A DNA stretch of 64,000 bases from Pythium myriotylum (Eukaryota > Oomycota > Peronosporomycetes > Pythiales > Pythiaceae), in contig JALJCQ010000023.1 in the NCBI GenBank assembly GCA_023091665.1, forward strand, positions 124,001 through 188,000, given 5' to 3'. Below the pieces are notes generated by a model. The model was given only the letters and a program-made list of their open reading frames with translations, had not been told where the DNA came from and made no database searches. Both the position numbers and the translations under genes were made by a program. Positions 1 through 11,066 of the stretch are shown here, piece after piece (positions within the stretch are counted from its first letter, which is position 1; each line of letters opens with the position of its first letter).

Positions 1-2623
1 AGATCCACCTCGTCTTCGGCGTGGACCTCGACTCGCCCGAAGACGTCGAGGACGCCTCCAGCGCGCTCGCGCCCGTCGCCAAGTACGCGATCTTGGGCAT
101 GATCTGCTTGATGTCGTTTGCCATCCGTCTCTTTGCGGTTGTGCGCTACGAATCCGTGCGTTCTTGGATCTTACTTCGCTGGCACTACTCGGACTTGGGA
201 ATACTCACTCGTGCATTTGCTTCTAGGTCATCCACGAGTTCGACCCGTATTTCAACTACCGCACTACCAAATACCTTGCGACGGAGGGCTTTTTGGAGTT
301 CTTGGACTGGTTCGATGATCGTGCGTGGTACCCGCTGGGACGTATCATTGGTGGCACGATCTACCCAGGCCTCATGTACACTGCCGCAATGGTCTACTGG
401 GTTCTCAACCTCTTCAACATCTCGATAAACGTACGCAACACGTGTGTTTTCTTGGCACCCGTTTTTGCCGCCAACACAGCGATTGCTAGCTACTTGCTGA
501 CCAAGGAGGTGACCAAGCGCTCCAGTGCCGGTCTTCTTGCGGCGGCGTTTGCGGGAATCGTGCCGTCGTACATCTCTCGCTCGGTCGGCGGCTCGTACGA
601 TAACGAGGGTGTCGCGATCTTCGCGCTCATCTTCACGTTCTATCTGTGGATCAAATCGGTGCATACGGGATCAATGTTCTGGTCGGCGTGCTGCGCGCTC
701 AGCTACTTCTACATGGTTGCTGCCTGGGGTGGTTACGTCTTCATCATCAACATGATTCCGATCTACGTTTTGGTGATGATCTTCGCTGGACGCTACTCGC
801 CACGCCTGTACATCGCTTACTCGACGTTCTACACACTCGGCAGTCTCATGGCCATGCAGGTGCCATTCGTGGGCTTCAACGTTGTCAAGCAGGCGGAATG
901 TGCCGGCTCCCACGGCGTCTTCGTTTTGCTCCAGGTCTACTGCTTCGTCAACTGGGTGCGCAACTTCATCTCGGCAGACTCTTTCCGTCGGCTCGTGATT
1001 GTTGGTGCGGGGCTCATCGTGGCTGCTGTTGCGTCGATCCTCCTGGTTCTCCAGCTCATGGGCAAGGTGCAATGGACTGGTCGTAGCTTGACACTTCTTG
1101 ACCCGACTTACGCGTCGAAGTACATTCCAATCATCGCGTCCGTCAGCGAGCACCAGCCGACCACGTGGACATCATACTTCTTCGACCTTCACGTGCTTGT
1201 GCCGTTTGCACCGGTGGGTCTTTACTTCTTGTTCGCGAACATCACTGATGGCGGCATTTTCGTCATCTTGTATGGCACAGTCGCGTGGTACTTCGCTGGT
1301 GTCATGGTGCGTTTGATGCTCACCCTCGCGCCGATCGCGTGCATTCTCGGAGCCATTGGAATCTCGTCGACACTGCGCAAATTCATGGGTATTTTGCGAC
1401 GCCCGTCTTCGTTCGTTCTCCAGAAGAACAGCGCGCAGGAAGTCCCCGTGCCGATCGCACTGTCGGTTATTGGTGGCTTACTGCTGCTTCTCTTGAGCTA
1501 CACGTTCCATGCGACTTTCGTGTCATCGATGGCCTACTCATCCCCGTCGATTGTAATCGAGGCTGGTCGCTCGCAGTCGGGTGAACGCTTCAACTTCGAC
1601 GACTACCGCGAGGCTTACTTCTGGCTTCGCCAGAACACCGATGCGGACGCCAAGATTCTCGCTTGGTGGGACTACGGCTACCAGATGTCGGCTATGGCCA
1701 ACCGCACTGTCATCGTTGACAACAACACGTGGAACAACACACACATTGCAACAGTTGGTCGCGCACTTGCTTCGACAGAAGAGGATGCGTATCCGATCCT
1801 CCAGAGTCTTGATGTCGACTATGTGCTGGTCATCTTCGGTGGCGTCACGGGCTACAGCTCGGATGACATCAACAAGTTCCTCTGGCCTGTGCGTATCGGT
1901 TCGGGGGTATTCCCCAACGATATGCCGAGCGAGCGTGACTTTTACTCAGCCGCCGGCAACTTCGATGTCGGCGCTGGCGGCTCCAAGGTGCTTCACAACT
2001 GCTTGGCTTACAAGCTCTGCTACTACCGCTTTGGCGAGGTCATGACGGACTACCAGCGCCCCCCAGGCTTTGACCGCGCGCGAAACACTGAGGTCGGCGT
2101 GAAGCAAATCACGCTCACCCACATGGAGGAGGCGTTCACGTCCGAGCACTGGATTGTGCGCATCTTCAAAGTGAAGAAGCAGCCAAACGTGGAGCCCACT
2201 ACGGCTCTGAAGAAGGCACGCCTCCAGGAGGCTGCGGCTGCCGGTAGTGACGTGTCGAAGGAAAAGACTCATTTCGTCGGCTGTGTTACCGGCGAGGACA
2301 TGCTTGGTAATGACCGTATCTACAGTGGTGGAGCAAGCGGTGCGAACTACAACCTCGCGCTGCACCATGCCAAAGCGAAAAACAAGAAGTACTTCGCGAT
2401 CTCTCGCGTAGGCGGTGAAGGCCACGCGTTCGCGTTCAACAAGCTCCCCGTGAACGGCGCTGATTTCGATGGCAACGATGCGGGTTGCCAACGGCCGTGT
2501 CTCGACTCGCGCGAGCACTTTTGCGGTTGTGCGGACGCGGGCTGCTCGGATGCTGGCGTCCAGCCCGGGAAGGGCCAGGAGCACAACCGCCGCTGGGCTG
2601 TGTATGAGCGTGACAGTGTCTAA
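1..2623 (+). CDS. STT3: Oligosaccharyltransferase catalytic subunit STT3, 5' partial
   Basis: Catalytic subunit of the ER oligosaccharyltransferase, which transfers the lipid-linked glycan to Asn in N-X-S/T sequons. The reading frame is open from the left edge, so the start codon lies outside the window. A short intron at 156-226 (GT...AG) restores the STT3 run RYESVIHEFDPYFNYR, which holds the conserved first lumenal loop with its acidic metal-site residue. About a dozen hydrophobic segments follow, then the hallmark WWDYGYQ motif near 1661-1683 and the downstream NNTWNNTHIATVG stretch. Unusually, the protein continues about 120 residues past the usual lumenal domain (about 2260-2623) into a cysteine-containing tail (six Cys) absent from the yeast and human proteins as I know them. 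It converges on the proteasome gene with a 166-nt gap. Identity is certain; the exact N-terminus is unknown. Confidence 0.96.
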
Positions 2624-2789
2624 ACTGTTAACTAGGAGCACTACGAGGGTTTCTCCTTATCAGCTCTACTTCCTGTACACATCGCGAAGAGACGAATACA
2701 TGTACAGAGTTGGTTGCTTCTCGTTTCTTTCATGTTTCTGCAGCTCAACTTTAACCCCGCAGCACCATGCGGAGGCGAATCGAAGATGC

Positions 2790-3798
<1,009 letters not shown>

Positions 3799-3970
3799 CT
3801 TGCTCCTTCTTGGTCTTCCAGCTGCAGCGAGATCTTCACAGCGGATCCAAACTTCCCCCTGACCATGTATACCTTTCGTATAGCCTATGTATACTGCGGG
3901 GATCTTGTTTTGCGCGATTATCCGGATGCTCCATTTCCGCGCCAAAAAGGCAACTTCAGCACGAGCTCGC

Positions 3971-6609
3971 ATGCACCACGAGCTCTTCTTCGCGCTGCTC
4001 GGACACGCGGGCGACGTGGTCGAGGCGCGCGACGATGGGTTCTTCGTGCGTCCCGACGTCGCGTTCCTCTCGCCGCCACAGCGCGTCATGATCGACCGCC
4101 TGCTGCAGCTGGGCCACGCCTTCGCCGTGCTCGACCGCTTCGTCGAGAGCGCGCGCGAGGTGCCCAGCGTCTATGTGCGGGCGTTGGCGCAGGGAATCGA
4201 GGCAATCCTGCTCGAGTACTCAGACGCTGTCGTGCAGTTAGAAGCAAAGGTGCTCGCGACGCGAGTCGTCTTCCCGATCCCACAGCTGGTGTACGAACTC
4301 GAAGAGTTTGTAGAGCTGCTTCCCGAGCTGCGCAAGCTCGTTCTCATGGTTGACCCCGGGAACTCCCCCGACCAGTCGAAACCACGCCCCGTCGTCCGCG
4401 GCGCTCCACTCCTCAGGATGCTCTACGCGCTTACTGACTCAGGGTTCCCGCGGCTACGCAAGCGAATGAGTGACTTACTACGTTGCTGCCATACGTGAGT
4501 TCTCCTCAAAGTCTCTGCTTTTGGGTCCACGTTGGCGTCACACCTCCTGACAATGTACTGGACATGTCATGTTTCAGCGTATTATTCAAGCAAATCATCT
4601 CTTGGATGGCGTATGGAGATATTGTAGATCCGTTTGATGAGTTCTTCGTCAGAAAACTTGAGGGCAGCGAGTCCATCGGCAGCGAAGGCCGCGGTGAAGC
4701 CGATGGAGCAGTTGAATCTAGAATCTGGCAGGCACAATATGGAATCGAGGCTGAAAATGCGCCTCCGTACTTCCCACCCCAAGTTATCGAAAGCATCTTC
4801 TTCATCGGGCGATCCGTGCGAATTCTTGCGCGATCCAAGGGTTTTTCGTCGGAAGAAGCGTTTTCGATCACCCTTAAGATCGCCAAGGTCCAATCAAGCG
4901 ACCATTTCAGTCGCATGGTGCTCGAACGTGTCATTGAAGATATCAGAACAGACATTGCGAGCCGACTATACCAGCAAGTTGTGGTTAAAGCCGATTTTGT
5001 GGAGAACCTAAAGCTACTAAAGAGCATGTTCTTGCTGGCCCGAGGCGAATTGTTTCAGTCTGTACTCGAGCAAGCGAGCAGCTCATTGATGGCAGTCAAA
5101 CCGAACCTGAAGTCATGTGAAGAGCTCCACCACGCAGTTTGGTCTAACATCATTCGCGAGCATCAAGCTGATGAGAACCCTCTCATCAATAACTTTCGGC
5201 TCGACCTCCCGTTGCAGACGTTTCGGTTTCCGCCGTTTCCTGATGCAAGTAACCTGCTGCTCACAAATTTGATCCACCGCGATCGGACGCTCCACGTTGA
5301 TGATACTTCTCAATCCTGCGGAGTGGCCTGGTGGCCGCATCGTCAAGTAGAGCACCTACCATTTACAAGCACTGTCATGCTGGATTTGTCCAGCAGCCAA
5401 AGTGAGAGTCTGATAAGGTGGACTGGTGGGAGTGTGATCTTCCTGCTGACCAAGGACGCCTCCTTTCCTGCACTGTCTGTGGAGAGAGAAGGAACGAGTG
5501 GAGTGCTGTATGGGATTGAGACCGATCTCGTATCCATTGGACTGGACATTCGACCCATCGAGAATGATTCTACACTTGTTGCTATTGTCGCGTCTATCGC
5601 TGTGCGAGGAGATGGCAGGGAGAAGCACGTTCAGGAATCAGGGCCAACTATTGTCCGTCTCGAGAATCGTACTGTGACATGCTATACACAGTACACACGA
5701 AATGAAGTCAACGAGGCTAACGGCAAAGTGTCGTCTGCACGGATGTTGACAGTGATTGTGAACGGCAGTGTAGTTCTAGAGGTCGAACGTGACTTGTCGA
5801 GCTTTCTCGGGGGCACCCTCACAAACGATCACTACGTGGGGCTTTGTATGACTCCTGGCATCCGCACACGCGAATGGCGGCTCGACAAGTATGGAGCGCG
5901 AACCTTCACTCAACCTGGCCGCTTGCTCACCGAATCGCACGAAAGTCTGTCTGCTCGCGAGCTCTGGAGCTACCTCTCTATGCGCTGCGATCTCAAGTGG
6001 CCAATGCACCTCCTCGTCTCGAAGAGTTTGCTTCGGTCGTACGGCCACCTCTTCCAGTTCTCGTTCCGGATAAAGCGTGTTGCTCACGCGCTGGAGCGCA
6101 CGTGGAAGTTCCGAATCTTCCGCTCGGGGTCTCTAGCCGACCAAGGAGACACGCGGTCCGATGGCGCGGTCCTTCGGGCTGCTGCAGCGCTTCGTGCACG
6201 GATGAGCTTTGTCGTCCGCAACATCGAGCAGTTCTTTCAAGTGTTTGTCGTCGAGAGCAGTTTTGCCCAGTGCCTCGCGGACATTGACGGTGCGGAAGAC
6301 TTTGACCGAGTGAAAAGAGTGCATGAGCAGTTCGTAGCACAGCTCGTGCGGCGGTTCTACTTGCACACGCAGACAATGCAGAGCGCCATCGACCAGGTGC
6401 TGCGCTGCTGCTGGGACTTGGCCGAGTATCTCTCGTACCAGGAGAGCACGGGCGGCGCGCTGCTGGCCGAGCGCGTGGGCGACCTGGAGGCGCAGTTCGC
6501 GGACAAGTTCGGGCTGCTCTTTCGCACGCTGCGACACCCCAACATGCGCGACCTGCTGCTGCTGTTGGACTTCAACGGCTTCTTCTCGCGCACGCTGCTG
6601 GAGCCGTGA
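3971..6609 (+). CDS. TUBGCP4: Gamma-tubulin complex component 4 (GCP4-like) with inserted beta-rich domain
   Basis: Component of the gamma-tubulin ring complex that nucleates microtubules. Exons 3971-4494 and 4578-6609 give 851 residues; the 83-nt intron splices CCHT to VLFKQIISWM. The chosen start, MHHELFFALLGHAG, aligns with the human GCP4 N-terminus MIHELLLALSGYPG. Visible GCP landmarks are the WMAYGDIVDPFDEFFV grip-1 stretch (about residues 184-199), LLARGELFQSVLE, the KWPMHLLVSKSLL start of the gamma-tubulin-binding domain (about 645), and a C-terminal LLLLLDFNGFFSRTL. Human GCP4 is about 667 residues; the excess is an insertion of about 230 residues (roughly 380-612) between the two GCP domains. 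The insertion has a beta-strand/turn pattern resembling concanavalin-like folds (short motifs GGSVIFLL, YGIETDL, LTVIVNG, YVGLCMTPG); that fold assignment is inference. Confidence 0.9.
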
Positions 6610-7002
6610 GATCCGAGACGGTAGCCATGTGAACCCAGTCAGACGACTGGCTTCGTCCGCCGACGCGAACTGTAGGTACCGCGTCGACAAGTAGAAAGTG
6701 AGCGCACCCATTGGCTCGCAAGTAGCAACGCTGAGGAGCTCAGTTGCCGAATGAGAGCCCAGAGCTTTTCGCTTGAGTGACTAGATGTGAGCTGTCGTGA
6801 GACTCTTCTGCATTGCTCCCACTCGGCCATTCCTCGCCCGCGACGGAAGCGGCGTGCCTTCGTCCGTCTCCTCTGCCGCGGCCACGTCCTCCGCCTCGCT
6901 GTCGCGCCCGACTGACACAGGCCGGTCGCCCCCTCAAGAGCCATAACCGCGCGACTCGCGCCTCGCGGTGACACCAGTCCCGCGCCCTTCGACTACGTGC
7001 GC
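6610..7002. other. Intergenic region upstream of the polycystin-like channel
   Basis: 393 nt between the GCP4 stop and the channel start. I see no gene here; the small frames on either strand have no recognisable content. It presumably contains the GCP4 3' end and the channel promoter. The second half (about 6830-6990) is rich in CG-containing triplets and pyrimidine runs. Confidence 0.5.
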
Positions 7003-10000
7003 ATGGAAGACTCGACGCAACCGCTGCGCACGCAGCCGAAGCCCTCGGTGCGCGCGCGGTCCCAGTCACCCGCGCGCGCGTCGCAGGTCGCCGAGTCCGA
7101 GACGCCCAAGGGATTCAACCGCTCCTCCTTCTGGACGCGGCTCACTTCCTGCTTCCGACTCGGCAAGCGCCAGGGATTCCGCGGTCGCAGCAACAGCACC
7201 TCGTCCGGCTTCGACATGCGTCAATCCGTTTCCCAGGCACCCAAGACCGCCGAGCAAATCGCTGCCGAGAAAAAGCTCAAGAAGAAGATCGAAAAGTACT
7301 CGACCATGCGAGTCCACATGAAACGCGTGCAGCTCTCTCTCGAACAGGAGAAGCGAAACAAGTTCTACCGTGAACTTGTGATCTACCTCGTCTTCGTGGC
7401 CTTGGTCATGGGCTCATTGCTCTCGCTTCCCATACACTTTCCTTATGAGCAGAATGCTGCACTCAACGATCTTTTCTTTGACGAGGAGTTCCGCAACATC
7501 TCGATCAAAAAGACGTTTCACGACGCCATGACGGAGAGCGAGCTGTGGCAGTGGGTGGACGGACCGTTCGTGGAAGGATACTACGAGATGCCGATCCGTA
7601 ACATGCGCCGCATCGGTAGCGTACTTGTTCGGTCAGGCCGGGTCAAAGGTGATCTCTGCCGTTACACCGATGGCCGCACTGACTTCGTCCTCTTTTCGAA
7701 CGAGATGTGCTACCCTGAGTATTCTAGGCGTGTCGAGTTCAAGGAAGACTATGGAAATGATACCACAATTGAAGCGATTGGGAAGCTCTACACGTGGGAT
7801 GACGATATGAGCACACTTTTACGCTCGCAAACCTTCACACCAAGTCTATTTAACCATGAGATGGACTACGGAAAAGGAGGCTACGCAGTATACTTGCCTC
7901 GTGATAACGAAACAGCGGCTCGGACGATTTTCGCCCAACTGGAGAATGATTTCCTCACGGACAGTACACGGTATTTTGCCGTGTCATACGCATTCTACAA
8001 CCCACGATCAAATATCTTCACACACATTCAGGCATTATTCGAGATGTCAGATACCGATTACATGGAAACGACGTCACGCGTGAAGAGTTTCCAGATCCTG
8101 CGCAGCTACAAGGACGCCGGCTTTTTCCGGGACAACTGGTTCATTTTCGTGCTTGTGGTGACCACAGTGTGGCTGGTGTGGCGTGAGTTGTCGGATTTGC
8201 GCATGCATGGGCTCACGAAGTATGTGCACTCACTGTGGAACGTTCTCGACATCCTCCAGCTTGTGCTACTTATCATCTTCATCGAACGTTGGATCTCGTA
8301 CCTGGTCCTGTGCGAGGAGATCCGTTCGGATCTTTACCGTGTCGCGCGTATGGATTGCTCAGGTCCTGCGAACGATCAGACAAGTGCCAAAGACTGCTTT
8401 GTGGACGTAGAGCCACTCGCGTGGCGTTATCTTTCTGTCACAAACTTCGCTGCGGCACTTGCACTCGTCTCCGTCGCGATTGTGTTCAAGTATTTACGGC
8501 TGAACACACGTCTCAATCTATTGTGGCGGACGCTTCGTTTTGCAGCGAAAGATTTGCTCGCGTTTGTGGTGATCTTCTTCACGATCTTCTTCGCCTTCGC
8601 AATCATGGGATTCCTTACGTTTGGAAGTTCAGTGCGGCAATACCATTCCCTGTCGGTTTCGCTCACGTCTTGCTTCCAGATGCTACTTGGTGCATTCGAC
8701 TACAACACGATCTACAACGCTAATCCGGCGATGGCAGGTCTTTTCTTTTTCTCGTTCATGATCTCGGTGTACTTGATCTGTGTCAACATGTTCATCGCTA
8801 TCATGAGCGAATACTATTCCATGGCGCAAGAAGAGAAGAAGAACTACGAAAAGAGCAAGCTCAACCTCATCAGTAATGGTTCGAGTGATCAATCTGCGTC
8901 TGGAGGCAAGAAGCACCCGAAGAATGACGAGTTTTCTGAATCCCTGCAGCTAACGGACGTCGAGTACGATTTGGCGAAACAAGTCAGCAGTTACATTCAG
9001 GGTCTTCGAGTACGTGTGCGCCTCCCCCCGCTCAAAGAGAAGTCGACAACGTTTGAGACGGAGCCAGTGATTCTTTCGGGCTACCAGCGCGTGTTACTGA
9101 TCGACTACGACTATCTCCTAGCTGAACGAAAACGCTTGAAGCTCAAGTTCCGCGGGTGGGTACAAACAATCATGACTGTGACCTTCATGCTGCGCCTCGT
9201 CCAGCCGGACTTTCGCATGAAAGTGGACCGGAAGATGCTTGTCGATAAGCGACCCCGTGCTTCGTCTGCTGCCTCGCAGGTAGAGCTGGCTGAGTTCCCA
9301 GTGACTTACATCCCTGTGGCATCCCTACGCGCAAACACTGTCGAACTGCTCCAGTCGCTGAAAAAAGGCATGCTCGTGGACATGGACGACGGTTCACTTA
9401 CGAAAGACCAGATTACGCTTGAGGTGCTGGGCGGCCAGGACGCGTACATTCCTCCTCGATACAAGCGCAGCGATGTGGTCGTCCAGAATGACGACCTCCA
9501 ACTGCGTATTAGCGAGCAACAGGACGAGGATGACGACATCAGTACGCGCGCATTTGGACTCCGCTTCCGCCACGACGGAATTGGGCCGGCCTCCCACATC
9601 CGCTGCTGTCGTGTGCTGTACAACGGCGACACAGTGCTTGAGGGCATGGAGACCTGTCTCTTTCCGCGCCGGCTGTGGGCAACGTATACGATCAAACACG
9701 TTCTATGGGGCTCACTCGTACACTTCTTGAAGTCAATCTTTGGGCGTAAGAAGAAGAAAGCAAACCGGCTTATCACGGACAGTGACGTGGACCAGCTTAT
9801 CCGCGAGCATTTCGTGGCGCCAGGGCGTGGTATCTCTTGCCGCTTCGATGAGCTTGTGCGCAATTTCCGCATGTTTATTGCCAAGAAAGCCCACAAGAAG
9901 CACTGGCGCATTGCCAACTTGGAGGAACGCATCTTCGTCGAGGTCATCACGTTCCTGGAGCGCTTCCCATCTGCGCTCTCCCCGCTCGACAAACGCGAGC

Positions 10001-11022
10001 TGGAAGGATACAAGTACACACCGCAGCCTGTTGACACAGCCCGAGTGCGACTTCCCAGTTCGGTGCGGTATCTGCTGGAACTGCTCGCACAGAACGCCCA
10101 TGAGGTCTGGGCTGTCGGGCGCATTGATCAGGGATGGCGTTGGGGCCCAGCACGCGACAATGAGAAGCTGCTCCACCCGGATCTCATTCCCTACGAGGAG
10201 CTGACCGAGCAGACCAAGCAGTACGATCGTGACACTTCGACCGAAGCTCTCAAGGTCATCACAGCGTTAGGGTACGTCCTCGAGCAGTCAAGCGAAACTG
10301 ACGAGCAGGACTTCGAAGTCGAGTTCGGTGTACCTACCACTGAACCAGGCGGCACCTACGTGCCCAAGCCTATCCCAACCGACAAGGTGAAGGTGCCTCC
10401 CGAGCTGAGGTCGCTCATTGAGCTGCTGGCCGAGAACACGCACGAGGTGTGGGCCAAGATGCGCATGGAACAAGGCTGGAAGTACGGTCCCAAGCGAGAC
10501 GACACCAAGCTGGAGCACAACGGGCTCGTGCCGTACATCTACCTCACGCAGGAAGAGAAGCAGATGGATCGCAACACGGCGCTGCAGACCGTCAAGCTCA
10601 TTCTGCGCTGCGGCTACCGCTTCGTGCACAAGGACAAGCTCTCGGGGCATCGGTCGTCGCGCAAGCGCACGTCGACGCGGGACAGCAGCATGCGCGTCTT
10701 CGGCCGCAACGAGAACGCCGATCCCAAGCACGTGGGCGACGCCGTGGCGCTCGCGCGCACAACAAACCGCGCCAAGCGCGCCTTCCTCAACCACGGCAGC
10801 CATCGCTCGTTCACCAACCGCTCCTCCTCGGCAGCCTCGAACGCGTCCTCGTCCTCGCTGCTACTCGAGGAGCTCCCCGCGACGATCGCCGAGGACCAGC
10901 ACGAGAACGCCGAGTCTTCGCAGGCGGACGCGTCGGTGCTCCCGCGCGCGGACACGCTGCCTGGCGCGAGCACTGCCGCCGAGGAGCAGCAGGTCCCGCG
11001 TGCCAACTCATCGGTCGTGTGA
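7003..11022 (+). CDS. Polycystin-2-like cation channel with two C-terminal RyR domains
   Basis: Intronless gene of 1339 residues. ATG at 7003 was chosen because the upstream in-frame codon is GTG. After a basic, serine-rich N-terminus, TM1 lies near residue 127, followed by a large extracellular (TOP/polycystin) domain with motifs such as GGYAVYLPRDN. TM2-TM6 begin near residue 378 (NWFIFVLVVTTVWLVW). The pore helix TSCFQMLLGAFDYN (about 555) matches the polycystin pattern in which LGDFDF follows a hydrophobic helix, and S6 reads YLICVNMFIAIMSEYY. The long cytoplasmic tail contains two tandem RyR repeats, about residues 1014-1095 and 1129-1205, each with the landmarks LxxN(A/T)HEVWA, QGW(R/K)(W/Y)GP, a Pro-Tyr step and a DR(D/N)T step. 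A Ser/acidic tail follows. Predicted role: Ca2+-permeable channel of a ciliary or internal membrane. The RyR fusion is unusual. It ends 44 nt from the convergent EF-hand gene. Confidence 0.88.
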   Translation: MEDSTQPLRTQPKPSVRARSQSPARASQVAESETPKGFNRSSFWTRLTSCFRLGKRQGFRGRSNSTSSGFDMRQSVSQAPKTAEQIAAEKKLKKKIEKYSTMRVHMKRVQLSLEQEKRNKFYRELVIYLVFVALVMGSLLSLPIHFPYEQNAALNDLFFDEEFRNISIKKTFHDAMTESELWQWVDGPFVEGYYEMPIRNMRRIGSVLVRSGRVKGDLCRYTDGRTDFVLFSNEMCYPEYSRRVEFKEDYGNDTTIEAIGKLYTWDDDMSTLLRSQTFTPSLFNHEMDYGKGGYAVYLPRDNETAARTIFAQLENDFLTDSTRYFAVSYAFYNPRSNIFTHIQALFEMSDTDYMETTSRVKSFQILRSYKDAGFFRDNWFIFVLVVTTVWLVWRELSDLRMHGLTKYVHSLWNVLDILQLVLLIIFIERWISYLVLCEEIRSDLYRVARMDCSGPANDQTSAKDCFVDVEPLAWRYLSVTNFAAALALVSVAIVFKYLRLNTRLNLLWRTLRFAAKDLLAFVVIFFTIFFAFAIMGFLTFGSSVRQYHSLSVSLTSCFQMLLGAFDYNTIYNANPAMAGLFFFSFMISVYLICVNMFIAIMSEYYSMAQEEKKNYEKSKLNLISNGSSDQSASGGKKHPKNDEFSESLQLTDVEYDLAKQVSSYIQGLRVRVRLPPLKEKSTTFETEPVILSGYQRVLLIDYDYLLAERKRLKLKFRGWVQTIMTVTFMLRLVQPDFRMKVDRKMLVDKRPRASSAASQVELAEFPVTYIPVASLRANTVELLQSLKKGMLVDMDDGSLTKDQITLEVLGGQDAYIPPRYKRSDVVVQNDDLQLRISEQQDEDDDISTRAFGLRFRHDGIGPASHIRCCRVLYNGDTVLEGMETCLFPRRLWATYTIKHVLWGSLVHFLKSIFGRKKKKANRLITDSDVDQLIREHFVAPGRGISCRFDELVRNFRMFIAKKAHKKHWRIANLEERIFVEVITFLERFPSALSPLDKRELEGYKYTPQPVDTARVRLPSSVRYLLELLAQNAHEVWAVGRIDQGWRWGPARDNEKLLHPDLIPYEELTEQTKQYDRDTSTEALKVITALGYVLEQSSETDEQDFEVEFGVPTTEPGGTYVPKPIPTDKVKVPPELRSLIELLAENTHEVWAKMRMEQGWKYGPKRDDTKLEHNGLVPYIYLTQEEKQMDRNTALQTVKLILRCGYRFVHKDKLSGHRSSRKRTSTRDSSMRVFGRNENADPKHVGDAVALARTTNRAKRAFLNHGSHRSFTNRSSSAASNASSSSLLLEELPATIAEDQHENAESSQADASVLPRADTLPGASTAAEEQQVPRANSSVV

Positions 11023-11066
11023 TAGATGTTCGTGTACCAATAAGACCGCTTTAGATTCCTTTTGTC

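Noticed and set aside
1946..2641. 231-residue open frame on the minus strand
   Set aside because: Antisense to the conserved STT3 coding sequence; basic/acidic shadow composition and no family signature.
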